Source: JAIBJN01 sp963811635 (GTDB taxonomy: Bacteria > Actinomycetota > Thermoleophilia > Gaiellales > Gaiellaceae). From it: a stretch of DNA of 64,000 nt. The position numbers and the translations under genes are program-made. Numbering within the stretch: the stretch's first letter is position 1; each line of letters opens with the position of its first letter. Below, one piece after another: positions 58,132 to 64,000 of the stretch. The notes beneath the pieces are model-generated. The model saw nothing but the letters and a program-made list of their open reading frames with translations, was not told the DNA's origin and searched no databases. The stretch spans positions 1 to 64,000 of the forward strand of contig CAWESB010000003.1 in assembly GCA_963811635.1 (NCBI GenBank), written 5' to 3'.

Positions 58132-59802
58132 CTATCTTCGCGCGCGCGGGGGCGAGCTGCACTCGGCGGGCTCGGCGCCGGCGAGCGCGAGGGCGCGGCA
58201 CGTGGCCAGGAACGGCGTCCGCAGATGCGTGACGACCCGCTCGGGCGGATCGGGGATCGCGTCCGCGGCGGCGCCGAAGGTGCCGAGGATCGCGAGCAGG
58301 AGCTCCTCGTCGGTCTCGAACGGGCCGGGCACACGCACGAGCAGCCACTCGGGCGTCAGGCTGATCTCCGCCTCGTCGCCGAGCCGGTTGCGCAGGAGCT
58401 CGCGGTCGACCTCGGCGCCGACCACGGGTATGGGCACGACGACTGCCGAGACCGGGTAGTCGACCCGCTCGAGCCCGCGCGGGAGCAGTCGGCCCGGACC
58501 GGGGGAGACCGTCACCGAGCTGCGCGAGGTCCCGAGAGCCGCGAGGAACGGCGTCGTGTAGTCGAAGAGGACGTCGGTAGGCCGCACGTGGCCCTGCAGC
58601 CAGTCGGCGGGAACGACCAGCGCGCGGGGTCGGCCGGTCTCGGCGCTGAACCTGCTCCCGCCGCGGGGGTCGCCGATCGCCGCCATCTGGCTCTGCGCGG
58701 CGACGATCGCCAGGCCCGCGACGAGGAGCGCCTGAACGACCGTCGGCAGGCGGCCCGCCAGGAGGACGAAGCCGGCCCCGACGGCCGCGACCCACAGGGG
58801 CAGGACGAAGATGAGATGGCGCGGCGAGAGCTCGACCGCGCCGGCGCCGCTGAGCAGGAGGTAGAGGACGAGCGGAGCGGCGACGGCCCCCCAGAGGGCG
58901 AGGAACGCCGGCTGCCGTCGCGCGATGAGGACGACGCCGCACACGGCGAGGGCGGCGAAGAGCACGACGAGCACCCGCCCGCCCGTGACGCCGCCGAGGG
59001 CGACGTGCAGCTCCCTTGCGGCCGCCCGGGGCGAGGTGAGGGCGGGGCCCTCGGACACCTTGACCGAGAAGCGCTCGGAGAGCCTGAGATAGGCGAGTAC
59101 CACGGGAATCAGGAGCAGCCCGACGAGGACGACCGGCCACCCGGCCCGCAGCGGCTTGCCGCGCCAGAGCGCGAGACCCGTCGCGGCCTCGGCAACGAGG
59201 ATGAAGACGCCGTACGTGTGCGTCGCCGCCGCCAGGGCCGCCGCGATCGCCGCGACGACCGAAGCGCGCGTTGTGCGCTGCTCCAGCGCCCGGTAGAACA
59301 TGTCCGCTGCCAGCGCCGCGGTGAACGCGAACGCCGCGTACATCCGGCCGAAGCTGCCGAACTGCCCCAGCATGGTCGAGGTGGCGGCCAGGAGCGCCGC
59401 GGTCGCGCCGGCCATCGGGCCGGCGATCCGGCGGCCCAGGTCGTAGCAGACGATCACCGTCCCGAGGGCGAACGCGACCGACGTCCAGCGCAGGGCGTCC
59501 GCGCTCGGGTCGAGGGCGAGGGCGAGATGCGCGGCGAGGAAATGAAGCGGCGGGCCGCCGCGCTCGTCGATCACCGTGCTCCAGAGCTCGGTAAGCGGGC
59601 GGGCTGCGACGAGCCCGCTGACGGCTTCGTCGGCGTGCAGCGGCTTCCCCCTGACATCCGGCGCGAGCCGCACGAGCAGGTAGGCGCACGCGGCGAGGAG
59701 CCCCGAGATTCCGATCAGGGTCTGCGCTCGATCGACCGTCAGCGTTCGCGCGCGAGCCCCCCAGCGAAAAGGCTGCCGGCGGTTGACGGTGCCCTGCTCC
59801 AA
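58132..59802 (-). CDS. GT-C fold membrane glycosyltransferase (GT39/ArnT-like)
   Basis: 556 residues with 10-12 hydrophobic helices and a soluble C-terminal region of about 150 residues. The first extracytoplasmic loop has the GT-C acidic motif LHADEAVSG (Asp58-Glu59), followed by the tail WSTVIDERGGPPLHFLAAHLALALD. SFGRMYAAFAFTAALAADMFYRAL is typical of the dolichyl-phosphate-mannose mannosyltransferase-like group. It would transfer a sugar from a polyprenyl phosphate donor to protein or glycan outside the membrane. TTG start. The tig gene is divergent. Confidence 0.82.
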   Translation of the reverse strand: MEQGTVNRRQPFRWGARARTLTVDRAQTLIGISGLLAACAYLLVRLAPDVRGKPLHADEAVSGLVAARPLTELWSTVIDERGGPPLHFLAAHLALALDPSADALRWTSVAFALGTVIVCYDLGRRIAGPMAGATAALLAATSTMLGQFGSFGRMYAAFAFTAALAADMFYRALEQRTTRASVVAAIAAALAAATHTYGVFILVAEAATGLALWRGKPLRAGWPVVLVGLLLIPVVLAYLRLSERFSVKVSEGPALTSPRAAARELHVALGGVTGGRVLVVLFAALAVCGVVLIARRQPAFLALWGAVAAPLVLYLLLSGAGAVELSPRHLIFVLPLWVAAVGAGFVLLAGRLPTVVQALLVAGLAIVAAQSQMAAIGDPRGGSRFSAETGRPRALVVPADWLQGHVRPTDVLFDYTTPFLAALGTSRSSVTVSPGPGRLLPRGLERVDYPVSAVVVPIPVVGAEVDRELLRNRLGDEAEISLTPEWLLVRVPGPFETDEELLLAILGTFGAAADAIPDPPERVVTHLRTPFLATCRALALAGAEPAECSSPPRARR

Positions 59803-59888
59803 CCGCGGCGATCATCTCATCTGATCGCCCGAATGCAAGCTGCGCGCCCGGGACGGTGACCGAGACCCTTCTGACACAATGGCTCGCA

Positions 59889-61247
59889 GTGAGGACGAAG
59901 GTCGAAGAGCTGCCCGAAAGCCGTGTGCGCCTCGAGGTCGAGGTGCCGGAGGCCGACGTTCAGCACGCGATGGAGCACGCGGCGTCGGACCTCGCGGCGT
60001 CGCTGCGCATCCCCGGTTTCCGCAAGGGGAAGGCGCCGGTGCGCGTCGTCGCCGCCCGCGTCGGGCGCGAGGCGCTATGGGAGGAGGCCGTCCGCAGCCA
60101 CCTCGACGGGTGGTTCTGGAACGCCGCCGCCACGTCCGGCGTCAGGCCCGTCGCGAACCCCGAGGTCGACGTCGGCGACGGCGTGCCGGAGGAGGGTGAG
60201 GGCTTCCGCTTCACCGCCACGGTCTCGGTCGTTCCCAAGCCGGGTCTCGCCGACTGGAGCCAGCTCGAGGTGGGCGTGCCCGAGGCCGAGGTGCCGGAGG
60301 AGCTGGTCGACGCCGAGCTGGAGAGTCTGCGCGCCGCGGTCGCGGAGCTCTCGCCGGTCGACGACCGCCCGGCCCAGCCGGGCGACGTCGCCGTCATCGA
60401 CATGGAGGGCGCCGAGATCGGCACGACCCAGCGCGACTACGTCGTCGAGATCGGCAGCGGCCGCCTCGTCGACGAGATCGAGGCGGCGCTGGTCGGCATG
60501 TCGCCGGAGGAGTCGAAGGAGGTCGAGTTCGAGCTCCTCGACGATCGGAAGGCGACCGTGGGCGTGACCGTACGGGGCGTCAAGGAAAGGGTCTTGCCGC
60601 CGCTCGACGACGACCTGGCGCAGGCAGCCAGCGAGTTCGAGACGCTCCCGGAGCTGCGCGCCGACATCGAGGCGCGGCTGCGGGAGCAGCTCGAGGTCGA
60701 GCTGGAGCTCAAGCTCCGCCAGGATGCGGTTGACGCACTCGTCGCTGCGTCGACGTTCGACTCGCTCGAGCCGATGGTCGAGCGCCGGACGGCCGAGCTG
60801 GCCGCCGGGTTCGTCCGCTCCATCGAGCGGCGTGGCCTCAGCCTCGAGGTCTACCTCTCGATGACCGGGCAGACGCAGGACCAGATCGTCGCGAGGCTCC
60901 GCGCCGAGGCCGAGCAGGCGCTGAAGCGCGAGCTCGCCCTCGACGCCGTCGCCGACCAGCTCGGCCTCGAGGTCTCTGACGAGGAGATCGAGACACTCGT
61001 CCGCCAGGAGGCGGAGGAGGCCGGCGAGGATCCGGACGCGTTGCTCGTCTCCGCGCGCGAGAGCGCGGGCTTCGAGCAGCTGCGCGGCGACCTGCGGATG
61101 CGCAAGGCACTCGACGCGGTGGTGGAAGGGGTCGAGCGGATCCCGATCGAGCTTGCCCGCGCGCGCGAGAAGCTTTGGACGCCCGAGAAGGAGAAAGCAC
61201 CTACCGAGATGAAGATATGGACGCCAGGAAGCGAGGGAGGCACATGA
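59889..61247 (+). CDS. tig: Trigger factor, ribosome-associated chaperone
   Basis: About 452 residues from GTG 59889, where the family N-terminus starts (RTKVEELPESRVRLEVEVP); GTG 59856 is a longer alternative. The ribosome-binding signature is LRIPGFRKGKAP near 50-60. The peptidyl-prolyl isomerase domain (about 165-245) follows, with VDDRPAQPGDVAVIDMEG and DRKATVGVTVRGVKERVLPPLDDDLAQ. The helical C-terminal chaperone arms complete the usual architecture. It binds nascent chains at the exit tunnel. The stop overlaps the clpP start (ATGA); tig-clpP-clpX is a conserved order. Confidence 0.94.
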   Translation: MRTKVEELPESRVRLEVEVPEADVQHAMEHAASDLAASLRIPGFRKGKAPVRVVAARVGREALWEEAVRSHLDGWFWNAAATSGVRPVANPEVDVGDGVPEEGEGFRFTATVSVVPKPGLADWSQLEVGVPEAEVPEELVDAELESLRAAVAELSPVDDRPAQPGDVAVIDMEGAEIGTTQRDYVVEIGSGRLVDEIEAALVGMSPEESKEVEFELLDDRKATVGVTVRGVKERVLPPLDDDLAQAASEFETLPELRADIEARLREQLEVELELKLRQDAVDALVAASTFDSLEPMVERRTAELAAGFVRSIERRGLSLEVYLSMTGQTQDQIVARLRAEAEQALKRELALDAVADQLGLEVSDEEIETLVRQEAEEAGEDPDALLVSARESAGFEQLRGDLRMRKALDAVVEGVERIPIELARAREKLWTPEKEKAPTEMKIWTPGSEGGT

Positions 61248-61855
61248 GCCCGTTGATCCCAATGGTCGTCGAGCAGACGTCGAGAGGCGAGCGCGCCTTT
61301 GACATCTACTCGCGGCTTCTGAACGAGAGAATCATCTTCCTCGGGACTCCCGTGGACGATCAGATCGCCAACTTGATCGTGGCGCAGCTGATCCATCTGG
61401 AGTCCGAGGACCCCGACAAGGACATCTCGATCTACATCAACTCGCCGGGCGGCTCGGTCTACGCCGGCATGGCGATCTACGACACGATGCAGTACATCAA
61501 GCCCGACGTGCAGACCATCTGCGTCGGGATCGCGATGTCGATGGGCGCCCTGCTCCTCGCCGGCGGCACGCACGGCAAACGCATGGCGACGCCCCACTCG
61601 AAGATCCTCATCCACCAGGTCTCGGCCGGCTTCCAGGGCCAGGCGACCGACATCGAGATCCAGGCGCGGGAGACGCTCGCCATGAAGCGCCTGCTCGAGG
61701 AGATCATCGCCACCCACACGGAGCAGGACCTCGAGAAGGTGGGCCGGGACATGGAGCGGGACTACTTCATGACGGCGCAGGAAGCTCTCGATTACGGCAT
61801 CATCGACACTGTGATCGCGCACCGGGGCACACCGGCGATGGCGGCTGCGTCCTAG
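61244..61855 (+). CDS. clpP: ATP-dependent Clp protease proteolytic subunit
   Basis: 203 residues from ATG 61244 (GGGAGG about 6 nt upstream), overlapping the tig stop. Catalytic triad: Ser99 (AMSMGAL), His124 (KILIHQ) and Asp173 (MERDYFM). The typical INSPGGSVYAGMAIYDTMQ is at 65-83. The protein forms a tetradecameric chamber that degrades unfolded substrate delivered by ClpX. A frame extension upstream lies in the tig coding region and is not family-like. The next gene is clpX after 36 nt. Confidence 0.96.
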   Translation: MSPLIPMVVEQTSRGERAFDIYSRLLNERIIFLGTPVDDQIANLIVAQLIHLESEDPDKDISIYINSPGGSVYAGMAIYDTMQYIKPDVQTICVGIAMSMGALLLAGGTHGKRMATPHSKILIHQVSAGFQGQATDIEIQARETLAMKRLLEEIIATHTEQDLEKVGRDMERDYFMTAQEALDYGIIDTVIAHRGTPAMAAAS

Positions 61856-61891
61856 TCATCCGAGCGATTTCGAGGTACAAGGTAGAGAGAC

Positions 61892-63169
<1,278 letters not shown>

Positions 63170-63180
63170 CTCCCGCCCCG

Positions 63181-63714
63181 CTAGGAGGCCGACCAGCTGC
63201 CGCGCGCGAGCGCGAACTCGTGACCCTCGCGGTTCGTGCAGTAGAGGCCCTCCTCGCTCGATTCGCACGTGATCCCCATCCGCGACCAGATCGTGCCGTA
63301 GGCGAGCGTGGGCGCGGCGGCCTCATAGACCGTGTCGCTGCCGCAGTTCGCCGCAGCGGGCCCGGTCACGCCCATGTCGACGCCGACCCAGTCGAAGTCA
63401 CAGGCCTCGTCCGGCGCCGGCTCGAGGCCGCTGAGGATGTCGCAGCGAAGTCGGCGAAACCCGAACCGGCAGCCGATGTTCCTCGACGGCATCTGAAACG
63501 TCACGGCCGAGGCGGAGGGCTCGACCGGCTCCGACGTCTCGGTGAGATCGGTCGCGGTCACGGTCGCGGTCGCCGTCACCGTCGTGGTCACGGTCGTCGT
63601 CACCGTCGAGACAGAAGCCGGCTCGTTGTCGCCTGCACACGCCGCCGGGAGCAGCGCCACCACCAGCGCCGTCGCGGCGAGCGCTCTCAGCCGGCGGCCC
63701 ACTCCACCGAGCAC
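63181..63714 (-). CDS. DUF6636-type secreted lipoprotein
   Basis: 177 residues from GTG 63714 (a second GTG at 63702). Lipobox LLPAAC, then a Thr/Val-rich linker of alternating TVTTTVTT type (about 35-60). The C-terminal domain contains VTFQMPSRNIGCRFGFRRLRCDI, EACDFDWVGVDMGV, LAYGTIWSRMGITCESSEEGLYCTNREGHEFALARGSW: paired Cys residues and the closing GxxFALxRGxW block of DUF6636-like proteins. Function unknown. The start overlaps the end of the upstream cyclase gene by up to 28 nt; the clpX gene is convergent with an 11-bp gap. Confidence 0.75.
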   Translation of the reverse strand: MLGGVGRRLRALAATALVVALLPAACAGDNEPASVSTVTTTVTTTVTATATVTATDLTETSEPVEPSASAVTFQMPSRNIGCRFGFRRLRCDILSGLEPAPDEACDFDWVGVDMGVTGPAAANCGSDTVYEAAAPTLAYGTIWSRMGITCESSEEGLYCTNREGHEFALARGSWSAS

Positions 63715-64000
63715 ACGTCCACGGGCTCCTTGAAGCCCTTCAGGGCGAGTGGGCGCGGGCTCGTGACCGTGAACTGCGGCAGCTCGCCCACGGTCGCGTG
63801 GCTCGCGAGGATCTCGCGGCCGGACGCGGCGGAGCCGATGCGGGCGGCGGCGTGTACGCCCCTGCCGTGGTAGTTGTCCCGCGTCTGCAGGGCGCCGTCG
63901 CTGTGGACGCCGATGCGAATGTCGAACTCGAACTCCTGATCGACCGCCCGCTGGATCGCGACGGCGGCGCCCAGGGCGTCGTCCGCCTCCTCGAATGCGG
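63687..64000 (-). CDS. Class III adenylate/guanylate cyclase catalytic domain, 5' end outside the window
   Basis: The last 103 codons of a gene that continues beyond the right edge. The sequence is the second half of a class III cyclase domain: AAVAIQRAV, FDIRIGVHSDGALQTRDNYHGRGVHAAARIGSAASGREILAS, and the end LALKGFKEPVDVCSVEW. The GVHxG-like segment has Ser-Asp (GVHSDG) where many members have TG, and YHGRGVHAAARI replaces the usual YxGxxVNxAARL, with His at the normal Asn position. Activity therefore cannot be assumed. Domain architecture upstream is unknown. Confidence 0.85.
   Translation of the reverse strand, partial: AFEEADDALGAAVAIQRAVDQEFEFDIRIGVHSDGALQTRDNYHGRGVHAAARIGSAASGREILASHATVGELPQFTVTSPRPLALKGFKEPVDVCSVEWAAG

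Noticed and set aside
57755..59815. A 686-codon minus-strand frame overlapping DUF167 and the membrane glycosyltransferase
   Set aside because: Its product is Arg/Pro/Ala-rich without domains, whereas the alternative frame shows a clear GT-C membrane protein and DUF167.

Overview
The window is high-GC bacterial chromosome (by eye about two thirds G+C) with many GTG and a few TTG starts and short, tightly packed operons. Gene content (trigger factor-ClpP-ClpX, Flp pilin, ECF sigma/anti-sigma pairs, a LigD-type polymerase, PPOX-class protein, DUF6636-type lipoprotein) suggests a deep-branching actinobacterium of the Thermoleophilia/Gaiellales type. That placement is inferred from gene content and has not been tested by phylogeny.

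Layout. 0-2 kb: tRNA-Arg(TCT), tRNA-His, a DUF4239 membrane protein and a Mn-type superoxide dismutase. 2-5.4 kb: an XRE-HTH/TPR regulator followed after 18 nt by a 29-codon hydrophobic peptide gene, then an Flp pilin and a TadG-like protein. 5.4-15.5 kb: a membrane-anchored ECF sigma factor, a saccharopine-dehydrogenase-like enzyme, a FAD oxidase/GntR/GcvT-C operon, a LigD polymerase domain, a secreted RTX-like protein, a convergent anti-sigma/sigma pair and a methyltransferase. 15.5-45.5 kb: a large exopolysaccharide locus with UDP-glucuronate/UDP-xylose enzymes, a glucose-1-phosphate cytidylyltransferase cassette, several glycosyltransferases, a Wzz/BY-kinase, a GDP-mannose 3,5-epimerase homologue, a flippase-polymerase fusion, two GH16 hydrolases, an initiating sugar transferase and a duplicated-domain protein of unknown function. 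45.5-50 kb: a GFA-family protein, a second anti-sigma/sigma pair (sigma frameshifted), a COG4315 lipoprotein, a possible tRNA-Arg att scar and a BrkB-family protein. 50-54 kb: tRNA-Leu(TAG), a CPA1 antiporter and a patatin-like lipase. 54-58 kb: a complete sulfate ABC operon beside an Rrf2 regulator, with a perfect 16-bp palindrome in the operon promoter. 58-64 kb: DUF167, a GT-C membrane glycosyltransferase, tig-clpP-clpX, a DUF6636-type lipoprotein and the end of a class III nucleotidyl cyclase.

How the genes work together. The polysaccharide genes form a plausible Wzy-type pathway: sugar-nucleotide supply, an initiating phosphoglycosyltransferase, glycosyltransferases, flippase/polymerase, Wzz/BY-kinase length control and secreted GH16 trimming enzymes. 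Five genes between 26 and 48 kb are each broken by what looks like a single extra base, and none is seen outside that interval. The most interesting candidates are the HTH-TPR regulator with its adjacent peptide gene (organised like Firmicutes RRNPP peptide-sensing systems), the Wzx-Wzy fusion, the cysteine-rich duplicated-domain protein and the Rrf2/palindrome sulfate module.
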